From Agromyces albus (lineage in GTDB: Bacteria > Actinomycetota > Actinomycetes > Actinomycetales > Microbacteriaceae): a stretch of 64,000 nt of DNA. This document shows, one piece after another, positions 45,144 to 53,441 of the stretch. The stretch lies in assembly GCF_004134825.1 (NCBI RefSeq), contig NZ_SDPN01000007.1, positions 58,522 to 122,521 on the forward strand, read 5' to 3'. The position numbers were made by a program, and so were the translations under genes. Under the pieces are notes generated by a model. The model did no database searches and was not told where the DNA came from. It worked only from the letters and a program-made list of their open reading frames with translations. How positions within the stretch are numbered: position 1 is the stretch's first letter; each line of letters starts with the position of its first letter.

Positions 45144-47021
45144 ATGAGCGACACCCAGACCCGACGCCCCGCATTCGGCCGACGCGCCGCCCCCAGCGGC
45201 CCGCGCGCGACCTTCAGGCAATTGCTGCCGTTCATCTTCGAGCACCGTCCGGTGCTCATCGTCGTCGCCGTGCTGAGCGTCATCGGTGCGCTCGCGAGCC
45301 TCGCGCAACCGCTGCTCGTGAGCCAGGTCATCACGATCGTCGAGGCCGGCGATCCGCTCGGCTGGCTCGTCTGGGCGCTCATCGCGCTCGTCGTCGTGAG
45401 CGGCATCATCACCGGCTACCAGCACTACCTGCTCCAGCGCACCGGCGAGGGCGTCGTGCTCTCGAGCCGCAAGCGGCTCGTCGGAAAGCTGCTGCGGCTG
45501 CCCGTCGCGGAGTTCGACACCCGCCGCACGGGCGACCTCGTCTCGCGGGTCGGCAGCGACACGACGATGCTGCGGGCGGTGCTCACGCAAGGGCTGGTCG
45601 AAGCCGTCGGCGGCGCCGTCACGTTCGTGGGCGCGCTCATCGCGATGCTCATCATCGACCCCGTGCTGCTCGGCCTCACCGTGCTCGTCATCGCCGCGGC
45701 CATCACGACCGTGACCCTGCTCTCGTCGCGCGTGCGCGAGGCGTCGCACCAGGCGCAGGAGAAGATCGGCGACGTCGCGGCATCCGTCGAACGAGCCATC
45801 GGAGCCGTGCGCACCATCCGCGCCTCCGGGGCGACCGAACGCGAGATCCGCGACGTCGAGGGCGAGGCCGAGGGCGCGTGGAGGATGGGCGTCAAGGTCG
45901 CGAAGATCTCGGCGCTCATCGTGCCCGTCGCGGGCATCGCCATGCAGGTCTCGTTCCTCGTCGTGCTCGGCGTCGGCGGCTTCCGCGTCGCGAGCGGGGC
46001 GATCACCGTGGCGAACCTCGTCGCGTTCATCCTCTTCCTCTTCATGATGATCGTGCCGCTCGGCCAGGCGTTCGGCGCGATCACGTCGGTCAACCAGGCG
46101 CTCGGCGCGCTCGGCCGCATCCAGGAGATCCTCGACCTACCCGACGAAGACGCGCACGACCGCGAGCTCGCTCCCCTCGCGATCATGGTCGGGCACGCGA
46201 ACGCGGGCCTGCAGCCGCACGCCCCGGCCATCGAGTTCGAGGCCGTGCACTTCGCCTATGCGGCCACGCGCTCCGACCCCGCCGACCCCGGCAACGAGTC
46301 GCCCGACGAGCACCTTCCCGAACCCGACGTGACGCAGCGGCAGCCCGTGCTGCGCGGCGTCTCGTTCGAGGTGCCGCGCGGGCAGCGCATCGCCCTCGTC
46401 GGGCCGTCGGGCGCCGGCAAGTCGACGGTCCTCTCGCTGATCGAGCGCTTCTACGACCCGAGCGTCGGCACCGTGCGGATGGGCGGGCTCGACGTGCGTT
46501 CGATCGACCGCACCGAGCTGCGCGCGCAGATCGGCTATGTCGAGCAGGATGCCCCGGTGCTGGCCGGCAGCATCCGTGACAACCTGAAGCTCGGCAGCCC
46601 CGACGCGACCGACGCCGAATGCGAGGCGGTGCTCCGCGCGGTGAACCTCGGCGGCGTGCTCGATCGCGATCCGGCCGGGCTCGACGCGGCGGTGGGCGAC
46701 GACGGCATCATGCTCTCGGGCGGCGAACGACAACGCCTCGCAATCGCCCGTGCACTGCTCGCCGCGCCGCCGATCCTGCTGCTCGACGAGTCGACGTCCT
46801 CGCTCGACGGCGTGAACGAGCGGCTCATGCGCGAGGCGATCGACGCCGTCGCCACCGGACGAACGCTTGTGGTCATCGCACACCGGCTCTCGACCGTGAT
46901 CGACTCCGATCGCATCGTCGTGCTCGACGGCGGTCGCGTGATCGGCGAGGGCACCCACTCCGAGCTCGTGGAGTCGGTTCCCCTCTACCGCGAGCTCGCA
47001 GAACACCAGTTGCTCGTCTGA
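45144..47021 (+). CDS. ABC exporter, fused permease-ATPase
   Basis: A 625-residue type IV (MsbA-like) half transporter. Six membrane helices (~30-320) precede the ATPase: Walker A LVGPSGAGKSTVLSLIERF, signature MLSGGERQRLAIARALL, Walker B ILLLDESTSSLD, H-loop VIAHRLST. Odd feature: ~25 acidic residues (SDPADPGNESPDEHLPEPD) are inserted between the aromatic A-loop Tyr and the first NBD strand. ATG 45144 has AGGAAGAG upstream. A TAGGCT -10 lies near 45090. It probably functions as a homodimer; cargo unknown. Confidence 0.92.
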   Translation: MSDTQTRRPAFGRRAAPSGPRATFRQLLPFIFEHRPVLIVVAVLSVIGALASLAQPLLVSQVITIVEAGDPLGWLVWALIALVVVSGIITGYQHYLLQRTGEGVVLSSRKRLVGKLLRLPVAEFDTRRTGDLVSRVGSDTTMLRAVLTQGLVEAVGGAVTFVGALIAMLIIDPVLLGLTVLVIAAAITTVTLLSSRVREASHQAQEKIGDVAASVERAIGAVRTIRASGATEREIRDVEGEAEGAWRMGVKVAKISALIVPVAGIAMQVSFLVVLGVGGFRVASGAITVANLVAFILFLFMMIVPLGQAFGAITSVNQALGALGRIQEILDLPDEDAHDRELAPLAIMVGHANAGLQPHAPAIEFEAVHFAYAATRSDPADPGNESPDEHLPEPDVTQRQPVLRGVSFEVPRGQRIALVGPSGAGKSTVLSLIERFYDPSVGTVRMGGLDVRSIDRTELRAQIGYVEQDAPVLAGSIRDNLKLGSPDATDAECEAVLRAVNLGGVLDRDPAGLDAAVGDDGIMLSGGERQRLAIARALLAAPPILLLDESTSSLDGVNERLMREAIDAVATGRTLVVIAHRLSTVIDSDRIVVLDGGRVIGEGTHSELVESVPLYRELAEHQLLV

Positions 47022-47152
47022 CTCATTAGGGGTAAACCTGAGACAGACTCAGTGCTGACTCGGATGGGGCGGCATGGCGGTCTCCATATCGTGGGCGGAG
47101 CATCCCCGACGACGGATGCCGCAACCGCCACGCCCGACCCGAAGGAACCATC

Positions 47153-47974
47153 ATGACCATCGCGACCGTTCCCCGCGAGCAGCAGCTCCCCCCCGTCCGC
47201 CCCGGCGAGCTGCCGCTCGACCTCATCGAGAACCTTCCGAGCGGCGACGCCGCCGGACCCGACGCCTCGGACGCCGACCTCCTCGGCCCCGGCTTCGCCG
47301 AGATCCAGGCGAACCTCCAGGCGTGGCTTCGCCATTGGGCACCGCAGCGCATCCCCGCGTTCACCTCGGTGCGCGACGTCGTGCCCGCGGGCTCGCGCGG
47401 TCGCAGCGCCCTGCAGTCTGCGCCGACCCAGCCCGACGGCGCCGTGCGGATCACCGCGAGCGTCTACGACCCGCCGAACCGCGACGGCGGACCGCTCAGC
47501 TGGTCGCGCAACTGGGCGAGTCTCGTCGAGCTGCCGCCGGCTCCCGAGACCGGTCGCCTCTACTACCGCTTCAGGGTCTCGAGCCGGCTCGTGCTCGACG
47601 GCGCCGCCGCGCTCAGCCTCGTCTCGACGAGCCTCAACTTCGGGATCGTCGCCGATGCATCCACTTCGAGCCCGTTCTCGGTGCCGGGCTTCGCGACTCC
47701 GCTCGTGCGCCCGCTCGTCGGCGTGCAGTGCCGGCCCGACACGGAGACGGATGCCTCGCAGGTCATCGAGGGCTCGATCGCCGTGCGCAAGGGTGAGACC
47801 CCGGCGATGGCGTTCGTGATCGGCACCGACGTGCTCTTCAGCGACGGCTGGATCCGCGTGCACGAGGGAAGCAGCACGTGGATCGGTCCCGCCGACCCGG
47901 GCGCGAGCGGCATCGTCGAGTATCGCTTCGCTCCGGCCGCGATGCTCCGGCTCTTCGACGGCGTCCGCAGCTGA
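47153..47974 (+). CDS. Hypothetical protein, 273 aa
   Basis: I do not recognise this protein. It has no signal peptide and no membrane helix. After a proline-rich N-terminus (~45 residues) the sequence is beta-rich with many Arg, Ser and aromatic residues (WSRNWASLVELP, GRLYYRFRVSSRLVLDGAA, SDGWIRVHEGSSTWIGP), suggesting a beta-sandwich, perhaps binding or structural. Start ATG has AAGGAACC 5 bases upstream. It stands alone between the ABC exporter and the 2H phosphoesterase. Confidence 0.75.
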   Translation: MTIATVPREQQLPPVRPGELPLDLIENLPSGDAAGPDASDADLLGPGFAEIQANLQAWLRHWAPQRIPAFTSVRDVVPAGSRGRSALQSAPTQPDGAVRITASVYDPPNRDGGPLSWSRNWASLVELPPAPETGRLYYRFRVSSRLVLDGAAALSLVSTSLNFGIVADASTSSPFSVPGFATPLVRPLVGVQCRPDTETDASQVIEGSIAVRKGETPAMAFVIGTDVLFSDGWIRVHEGSSTWIGPADPGASGIVEYRFAPAAMLRLFDGVRS

Positions 47975-48047
47975 GCCTGCCGCAGCAGCACCGCCTGCCA
48001 CAGCAGCACCGTCAGGCGTCGACCTGATCGACCGAGCGCGCCCCCGA

Positions 48048-48053
48048 TAGAAT
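48048..48053 (+). promoter_or_regulatory. -10 element of the 2H phosphoesterase gene, apparently leaderless
   Basis: TAGAAT ends 6 bases before ATG 48060. Confidence 0.55.
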
Positions 48054-48059
48054 CACGGG

Positions 48060-48551
48060 ATGGCGCGCTTCGTCGTCGTGTTGCCGCTCGTGCCGCTCGC
48101 CGCGGGTGCCGAGTTCACCGTGGCCGAGTGGCCGCTGCACGTCACCCTCGTCGAGCCGTTCTCGACCGAACTTCCCCCACCGGCTGTCGCGGCGATCATC
48201 GGCCGCCTCGCCGAGCAGGCGACGGCCGTCCGTGCGAGCGGCGGGGAAGATGCGGCGTTCGGCCGGCGACACGACGTGCCGGTCACGCTCGTGCGCGACG
48301 GTGGTGAGCTCGAGGCGCTGCGATCACGTGCGATCGATGCGCTCCGCGAGGCGGGCGTCGGCGTCGACCACGTGCGCGAGGAGTACCGGCCGCACGTGAG
48401 CCACAAGCAGAACCGGCGCCTCCGGTGGGGCGAGCGCGTCGAGCTCGGAACGCTCGCCCTCATCGACATGCACCCGAACGCCGGTTCTCACCACCGCAGT
48501 GTCATCGCGGCCTGGCAACTCGGCGCTGCGGCATCCGTCGCCCCCGAATGA
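48060..48551 (+). CDS. 2'-5' RNA ligase-like 2H phosphoesterase
   Basis: A 163-residue member of the 2H superfamily. The paired catalytic motifs are WPLHVTLVEPF and YRPHVSHKQN, each His-x-(T/S). Such proteins hydrolyse or ligate 2'-5' or cyclic phosphodiester bonds in RNA and small nucleotides. The message looks leaderless. It is convergent with the DUF1622 gene, leaving 24 bp. Confidence 0.85.
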   Translation: MARFVVVLPLVPLAAGAEFTVAEWPLHVTLVEPFSTELPPPAVAAIIGRLAEQATAVRASGGEDAAFGRRHDVPVTLVRDGGELEALRSRAIDALREAGVGVDHVREEYRPHVSHKQNRRLRWGERVELGTLALIDMHPNAGSHHRSVIAAWQLGAAASVAPE

Positions 48552-48575
48552 CGACGAGACGACGCGCGCTTCGCT

Positions 48576-48950
48576 TCAGGCCACGTCTGCGGTCGCCGGC
48601 TCCTCGATCGGCTCCTCCCGCTTGTGCCACGGCCAGCGCCCTGAGATCTCGAGCTCGAGCGACCAGCTGAGGAAGGTTCGGATCAGCACGATGACCGCGA
48701 GCACGGCCACGGAGTCGAGGGTCGGCGTGACGGCGACGGTCTTGATGATGTCGGCCGCGACGAGCAGCTCGAGACCGAGGAGGATCGCGCGCCCGAGCAC
48801 GCGGCGGAACCGTGTGTAGACGGGGCTCACCCGCCGAAGGCCGCGCACAGCGGCATCGATGATCGCGTACAGCACGCCGACGACGATCGCGACGACGCCC
48901 AGCACGTCGACGACTTCGCCGACCATTTCGATGATCGAGCCGAGCTCCAT
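48576..48950 (-). CDS. DUF1622 membrane protein
   Basis: A 124-residue protein with three membrane helices. The conserved stretch FRRVLGRAILLGLELLVAAD followed by IIKTV and LIRTFLSWSLELEISGRWPW is the DUF1622 signature. Function unknown in the family. ATG 48950 is chosen for the GGGAGG 6 bases upstream; the track start lies eight codons earlier. Confidence 0.85.
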   Translation of the reverse strand: MELGSIIEMVGEVVDVLGVVAIVVGVLYAIIDAAVRGLRRVSPVYTRFRRVLGRAILLGLELLVAADIIKTVAVTPTLDSVAVLAVIVLIRTFLSWSLELEISGRWPWHKREEPIEEPATADVA

Positions 48951-49032
48951 GCCGCCTCCCTCACTCTGCGGCACACGCTAGCGCCGGTGCGGCGATCGGC
49001 GGGCGCGACGTGCCGAGGGGGCGACAGGCGAA

Positions 49033-49068
49033 GAGTGAGGGCGGATGCCGCAGCATCCGCCCTCACTC
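49033..49068 (-). terminator. Terminator of pckG, built on the GGATGC/GCATCC word
   Basis: GAGTGAGGGCGGATGC, loop CGCA, GCATCCGCCCTCACTC: a perfect 16-bp stem 15 bp past the pckG stop. The inner nine bases of each arm equal those of the terminator at 39176-39205. Confidence 0.8.
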
Positions 49069-49082
49069 ATGCAATCGTCGTC

Positions 49083-50939
49083 CTACGCCGCCTGGTCGCC
49101 GAGGTGGTAGCGCAGGCTCGCGAGCTCGGCCCGGAGCGCGGCGGGCACGCGATCGCCGAACTGCGCGAAGTACTCCTCAGTGAGGTCGCACTCGGCGAGC
49201 CACGAGTCACGATCGACGTCGAAGAGCTGCTCCACGACGTCATCCGCGATGCCGAGGCCGTCGAGGTCGAGGGACCCGGATGCCGGGAGCAGGCCGATCG
49301 GCGTCTCGGTGACGTCGGCCGTGCCCTCGATGCGGCCGACGATCCACTCGAGCACGCGCGAGTTCTCGCCGAAGCCCGGCCACAGGAACGACCCGTCGGC
49401 TCCCTTGCGGAACCAGTTGACCTGGAAGATCTTCGGCGCCTTCGTGCCGAGGACGCGACCCATCTTCACCCAGTGGCCCCAGTAGTCGGCCATGTTGTAG
49501 CCGCAGAAGGGGAGCATCGCGAACGGGTCGCGACGAAGCTCGCCGACGGTGCCCTCGGCGGCCGCGGTCTGCTCGGACGAGATGGTCGCACCCATGAACA
49601 CGCCGTGCTTCCACGACCGCGCCTCGGCCACGAGCGGCACGTTCGTCGCCCGCCGCCCGCCGAACAGGATCGCGTCGATCGGCACGCCGTCGTGGGCGTC
49701 CCAGTCGTCGGAGATCTGCGGGCACTGCGCGGCCCCGACCGTGAAGCGCGAGTTGGGGTGGGCCGCCGGAGTGTCGGATGCCGGGGTCCAGTCGTTGCCC
49801 TCCCAGTCGATGAGGTGGGCGGGCGGCGTGTCGGTGAGGCCCTCCCACCACACGTCGCCGTCGTCGCGGAGCGCCACGTTCGTGAAGATCGTGTTGCCCC
49901 ACAGCGTCTGCACGGCCGTGGGATTCGTGGACTCGCCGGTGCCCGGCGCGACGCCGAAGAAGCCGAACTCGGGGTTGATCGCGTAGAGGCGGCCGTCGTC
50001 ACCCGGACGCATCCAGGCGATGTCGTCGCCGATCGTCTCGACCTTCCACCCGGGGATCGTCGGCCGCAGCATCGCGAGGTTGGTCTTGCCGCACGCCGAC
50101 GGGAACGCCGCGGCGACGTGGTAGGCCTTGCCCTGGGGCGAGGTGATCTTGATGAGCAGCATGTGCTCGGCGAGCCAGCCCTCGTCGCGCGCCATCACCG
50201 AGGCGATGCGCAGCGCGAAGCACTTCTTCGCGAGCAGGGCGTTGCCGCCGTAGCCCGACCCGTACGACCAGATCTCGCGGGAGTCGGGGAACTGCACGAT
50301 GTACTTGGTGTCGTTGCAGGGCCAGTCGACCTCGTCACGACGGTGCCCGACGCCGTCGACGAGCGGGTAGCCCACGGAGTGCACCGTGCGCACCCACGGC
50401 TCGCCCGCCTCGATGAGCCGGTAGACCGCGTCGCCCATCCGCGTCATGATCCCCATCGAGAGCACGACGTAGGGCGAGTCCGTGATCTCGACGCCGAGCT
50501 GCGAGATGGGGCCGCCGAGCGGGCCCATCGAGAACGGCACGACGTACATCGTGCGCCCCTTCATCGAGCCGTCGAAGACGTGCGTGAGCTCCTCGCGCAT
50601 CTCACGCGGGTCGCGCCAGTTGTTGGTGGGGCCGGCATCCTCCTCGTAGGTGGAGCAGATGAAGGTGCGGTCCTCGACTCGGGCGACGTCGCCCGGGGCG
50701 GTGCGCGCGAGGTAGCTGTTGGGGCGCCATTCGGGGTTCAGCTTGATGAGCTTGCCCTCGGCGACGAGTTGCTTCGTGAGCTGGTCGGCCTCGTGGAGCG
50801 AGCCGTCGCACCAGACGATCTCGTCGGGTTTCGTGAGCGCGGCGATCTCATCGACCCATGCGCGGAGGGCCGTGTCGCTCGTGCCGCCCTGGGCGCGGCC
50901 GGTGGTCTCGGTGCCGACCGAGAACTCGGAGATCGTCAT
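49083..50939 (-). CDS. pckG: Phosphoenolpyruvate carboxykinase (GTP)
   Basis: A 618-residue GTP-type PEPCK converting oxaloacetate and GTP to PEP, the entry to gluconeogenesis. Marks in order: [27 protein letters not shown] substrate loop ([19 protein letters not shown]), the P-loop with active-site Cys in [22 protein letters not shown] and [12 protein letters not shown], and [14 protein letters not shown] 50939 has AAAGGGACG upstream; the longer frame lacks similarity. Divergent from the RamB-like regulator, whose likely operators lie between the genes. Confidence 0.97.
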   Translation of the reverse strand: MTISEFSVGTETTGRAQGGTSDTALRAWVDEIAALTKPDEIVWCDGSLHEADQLTKQLVAEGKLIKLNPEWRPNSYLARTAPGDVARVEDRTFICSTYEEDAGPTNNWRDPREMREELTHVFDGSMKGRTMYVVPFSMGPLGGPISQLGVEITDSPYVVLSMGIMTRMGDAVYRLIEAGEPWVRTVHSVGYPLVDGVGHRRDEVDWPCNDTKYIVQFPDSREIWSYGSGYGGNALLAKKCFALRIASVMARDEGWLAEHMLLIKITSPQGKAYHVAAAFPSACGKTNLAMLRPTIPGWKVETIGDDIAWMRPGDDGRLYAINPEFGFFGVAPGTGESTNPTAVQTLWGNTIFTNVALRDDGDVWWEGLTDTPPAHLIDWEGNDWTPASDTPAAHPNSRFTVGAAQCPQISDDWDAHDGVPIDAILFGGRRATNVPLVAEARSWKHGVFMGATISSEQTAAAEGTVGELRRDPFAMLPFCGYNMADYWGHWVKMGRVLGTKAPKIFQVNWFRKGADGSFLWPGFGENSRVLEWIVGRIEGTADVTETPIGLLPASGSLDLDGLGIADDVVEQLFDVDRDSWLAECDLTEEYFAQFGDRVPAALRAELASLRYHLGDQAA

Positions 50940-51034
50940 CGTCGTCCCTTTCAATGGGGCCCGGCCGTGGCGCCGGAAAGCAGTTCGTACTTCAAGAATG
51001 CGCCCCATTCCCGCATCTCAACCGGCGAATGTGT

Positions 51035-51069
51035 GCTTAAGAACTGCAGATCTTTCGCTATTCTTAAGC
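51035..51069. promoter_or_regulatory. Inverted repeat at the regulator promoter
   Basis: GCTTAAGAA (51035-51043) and TTCTTAAGC (51061-51069) are perfect 9-bp arms around 17 bp. The right arm overlaps the -10 TATTCT (51059-51064), 6 bases before ATG 51071; the left arm falls near the -35. A related CTTCAAGAA lies about 40 bp further toward pckG (near 50989-50997). It is a candidate site for the RamB-like protein, controlling itself and pckG. Confidence 0.6.
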
Positions 51070-51070
51070 G

Positions 51071-52513
51071 ATGAAGGCAGGATCCCCAGACCTCGCGACG
51101 CTCGGCCATCGCATCCGCCACTTCCGGGGCGAGCGTGGCATGACCCTCGACCAGCTCGGTGCGGCGGTGGGGCTCGCCGGCAGCCAGCTCTCGCTCATCG
51201 AGAACGGCAAACGCGAACCGAAGCTCTCCACGCTCGACGCCCTCGCCGCGGCGCTCGAGGTCGACCTGGCCGCCCTGCTCGCTCGCGAGGCACCGAGCCG
51301 GCGGGCCGCTCTCGAGCTCGAACTCGGCCGTGCGCAGTCGAGCCCGCTCTACGCGAGCCTCGGAATTCCCACCATCAAGCCGGGCCGCGGCATCACCGAC
51401 GAGGCGCTCGAGGCGATCGTCGGCCTCCACCGCGAACTGCAACGCCGGGCAAGCGAGGCGATCGCCACGCCCGAGGAGGCCCGGCGCGCCAACACCGAAC
51501 TGCGCGAGCTGATGCGCGAACGCGACAACTCGCTGCCCGAGATCGAGCAGCTCGCCGAAGAGCGCGTGCGCGCCTCCGGCCATCGCACCGGAGCGCTCAC
51601 GCACCGCGAGGTCAGTGTCATGGCCGAGCAGCTCGGCTTCCAGCTCATCTACGTGAACGACCTGCCCGGTTCCACCCGGTCGATCACCGACATCGCGAAC
51701 GGGCGCATCTACCTGCCGCCGGCGTCGATCCCCGGCGGCCACGGCCTGCGCTCGATGGCGCTCCAGGCGATGGCGCACCGGTTGCTCGGGCACGAGCGGC
51801 CGAACAGCTATGCCGAGTTCCTGTGGCAGCGGCTCGAGATCAACTACTTCGCGGCTGCGTGCCTGATGCCGCGCGAGGCATCCGTCACCTTCCTCTCCGC
51901 CGCGAAGAAGGAGAAGCGACTCGCGATCGAGGACTTCCGCGACGCGTTCGGCGTGACCCATGAGGCCGCGGCGCTGCGCTTCACGAATCTCGCCACCACG
52001 CATCTCGACATGACGCTGCACTTCTTGCGCGTCGCCGGCGACGGAGCACTGCTGAAGGGCTACGAGAACGACGGCCTGCCGCTGCCGACCGACGTCACCG
52101 GGTCGATCGAAGGCCAGTGGGTGTGCAAGAAGTGGAGTGCGCGCACGTCGTTCGAGCACACCAACCGCACGACCGAGAACTACCAGTACACCGACACGCC
52201 GGCCGGCACGTTCTGGTGCGCCACGCAGACCGGGCGCACGGATGCCGCGGAGTTCTCGATCACGGTCGGCGTGCCGTTCAATCAGGCCAAGTGGTTCCGC
52301 GGGCGTGAGACCACGGTGCGCGCGGTGTCGACGTGCCCCGACGACGCGTGCTGCCGGCGCGCGCCCGACGGGCTCGCCGAACGCTGGGCGGGACGCGCCT
52401 GGCCGAGCGCCCGGTTGCACGCGCACGTGCTCTCGCCGCTCCCGTCGGGCACGTTCCCCGGCGTCGACGACGCGGAGGTCTACGAGTTCCTCGAGACGCA
52501 CGCCGAGCAGTAG
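51071..52513 (+). CDS. RamB-like XRE/IrrE-domain transcriptional regulator (short-chain acyl-CoA type)
   Basis: A 480-residue regulator. The N-terminal HTH (LGHRIRHFRGERGMTLDQLG, GSQLSLIENGKREPK) is XRE type; the centre is an IrrE/ImmA-like domain; the cysteine-bearing C-terminal domain (WVCKKWSART, TFWCATQTG, CPDDACCRRAP) is that of RamB/ScfR proteins that control acetate and propionate metabolism in actinobacteria. The peptidase HExxH is not intact (ALQAMAHRLLGHE), so it is a sensor rather than a protease. The message looks leaderless. Divergence from pckG fits control of gluconeogenesis. Confidence 0.88.
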   Translation: MKAGSPDLATLGHRIRHFRGERGMTLDQLGAAVGLAGSQLSLIENGKREPKLSTLDALAAALEVDLAALLAREAPSRRAALELELGRAQSSPLYASLGIPTIKPGRGITDEALEAIVGLHRELQRRASEAIATPEEARRANTELRELMRERDNSLPEIEQLAEERVRASGHRTGALTHREVSVMAEQLGFQLIYVNDLPGSTRSITDIANGRIYLPPASIPGGHGLRSMALQAMAHRLLGHERPNSYAEFLWQRLEINYFAAACLMPREASVTFLSAAKKEKRLAIEDFRDAFGVTHEAAALRFTNLATTHLDMTLHFLRVAGDGALLKGYENDGLPLPTDVTGSIEGQWVCKKWSARTSFEHTNRTTENYQYTDTPAGTFWCATQTGRTDAAEFSITVGVPFNQAKWFRGRETTVRAVSTCPDDACCRRAPDGLAERWAGRAWPSARLHAHVLSPLPSGTFPGVDDAEVYEFLETHAEQ

Positions 52514-52520
52514 CGGGCGA

Positions 52521-52555
52521 CGTCAGCCCGCGTCAGACCTCGTCAGCCCGCGTCA
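52521..52555. repeat. 15-bp direct repeat
   Basis: CGTCAGCCCGCGTCA occurs at 52521-52535 and again at 52541-52555, in the 58-bp gap between two convergent genes. Probably a local slippage duplication of a 20-bp unit. Confidence 0.7.
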
Positions 52556-52571
52556 CAAAGCCAGCACGACC

Positions 52572-52970
52572 TCATTGCGCCGCGCCCTTCAGCAGCCATC
52601 TGTCGACCGGCACCTCCAGCAGCACGCGAGACCCGAACGGCTCGATCTCCGCGCCGGCATCCCAGCCGTCGTACTTGGCAGCGATCGCGGCCAGCACATC
52701 CGCTCGAAGCGGGTCGCGATGAACCCGCACGCGCCCCTCGGCGACGTACGGTGCGACGGTGTCGGGGAGCGCGAGGCTCACCCTCGGGTCGTTCAGGACG
52801 TTGCGCACCTTGACATTCCGCTCGCCGCTGCTGATCCAGAACGCATCGCTGAGGAAGACGAACCAGACGGGGGTGACGTGCGGCGACCCGTCACGTCGCA
52901 GCGTGCAAAGCCAGACATCACGCTCGTGCGTCATCCGATCGGACAGTGTCGCGGGAGCGCCAGGAACCAT
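52572..52970 (-). CDS. Pyridoxamine 5'-phosphate oxidase-family (split-barrel flavin) protein
   Basis: A 132-residue split-barrel protein of the PPOX/F420-binding group: LCTLRRDGSPHVTPVWFVFL, FWISSGERNVKVRNVLNDPRVSL and the tail RVLLEVPVDRW. The pattern DGSPHVTPVWF resembles F420-dependent TIGR03618-type reductases, but the cofactor (FMN, F420 or heme) cannot be fixed by eye. Start ATG 52970 has CAGGAACC-like purines upstream. Monocistronic. Confidence 0.82.
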   Translation of the reverse strand: MVPGAPATLSDRMTHERDVWLCTLRRDGSPHVTPVWFVFLSDAFWISSGERNVKVRNVLNDPRVSLALPDTVAPYVAEGRVRVHRDPLRADVLAAIAAKYDGWDAGAEIEPFGSRVLLEVPVDRWLLKGAAQ

Positions 52971-53085
52971 GGAACGAGAGTACTTGGACCCCTGTTCGTG
53001 GTCGCGTGGGACATCCGCGCGTCCTGTGGCCGCAGGTCGATGCCTTCCACTTCAACGTAGCCGTTGCATTAGTGTGTGACGCACA

Positions 53086-53099
53086 GTATCGTGTGATAC
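53086..53099. promoter_or_regulatory. padR promoter and candidate PadR operator
   Basis: GTATC-GTGT-GATAC touches the padR ATG (53100) and contains the -10 TATCGT (53087-53092), 7 bases before it. Autorepression by PadR at this site is likely. Confidence 0.5.
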
Positions 53100-53441
53100 A
53101 TGAACACCGATGAGACGACCGCTGGGCACCTGCAGGAGCTCCGACGCGGCACCGTCGTGCTCGCGTGCCTGGTCCGCCTGCGCACGCCCGATTACGGCTA
53201 CGCCCTGCTCGAGTCGTTGAACGAGCTCGGCATCACGGTCGACGCGAACACGCTCTATCCGCTGCTGCGGCGACTCGAGAAGCAGGGCCTGCTGACGAGC
53301 GAGTGGAACACCGACGATGCGAGACCCCGAAAGTTCTACCGCACGAGCGCGACCGGCGAACAGCTCGCGGGCGCGCTCACCACCGACTGGCGCCGCCTCG
53401 ACGACGCCCTCACGCGACTCACCACGGGAGACGAACGATGA
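53100..53441 (+). CDS. PadR-family transcriptional regulator
   Basis: A 113-residue winged-helix repressor: LRRGTVVLACLVRLRTPDYG, the recognition region DANTLYPLLRRLEKQGLLTS with wing DARPRKFYRTSATGEQ, and a C-terminal dimer helix. It overlaps the HAAS membrane protein gene by 4 bp. PadR-HAAS pairs are common and are thought to sense membrane stress; the inducer is unknown. Confidence 0.93.
   Translation: MNTDETTAGHLQELRRGTVVLACLVRLRTPDYGYALLESLNELGITVDANTLYPLLRRLEKQGLLTSEWNTDDARPRKFYRTSATGEQLAGALTTDWRRLDDALTRLTTGDER

Noticed and set aside
52521..52555. Attachment site or IS target duplication
   Set aside because: The two 15-bp copies are only 5 bp apart and no integrase, transposase or tRNA is nearby.
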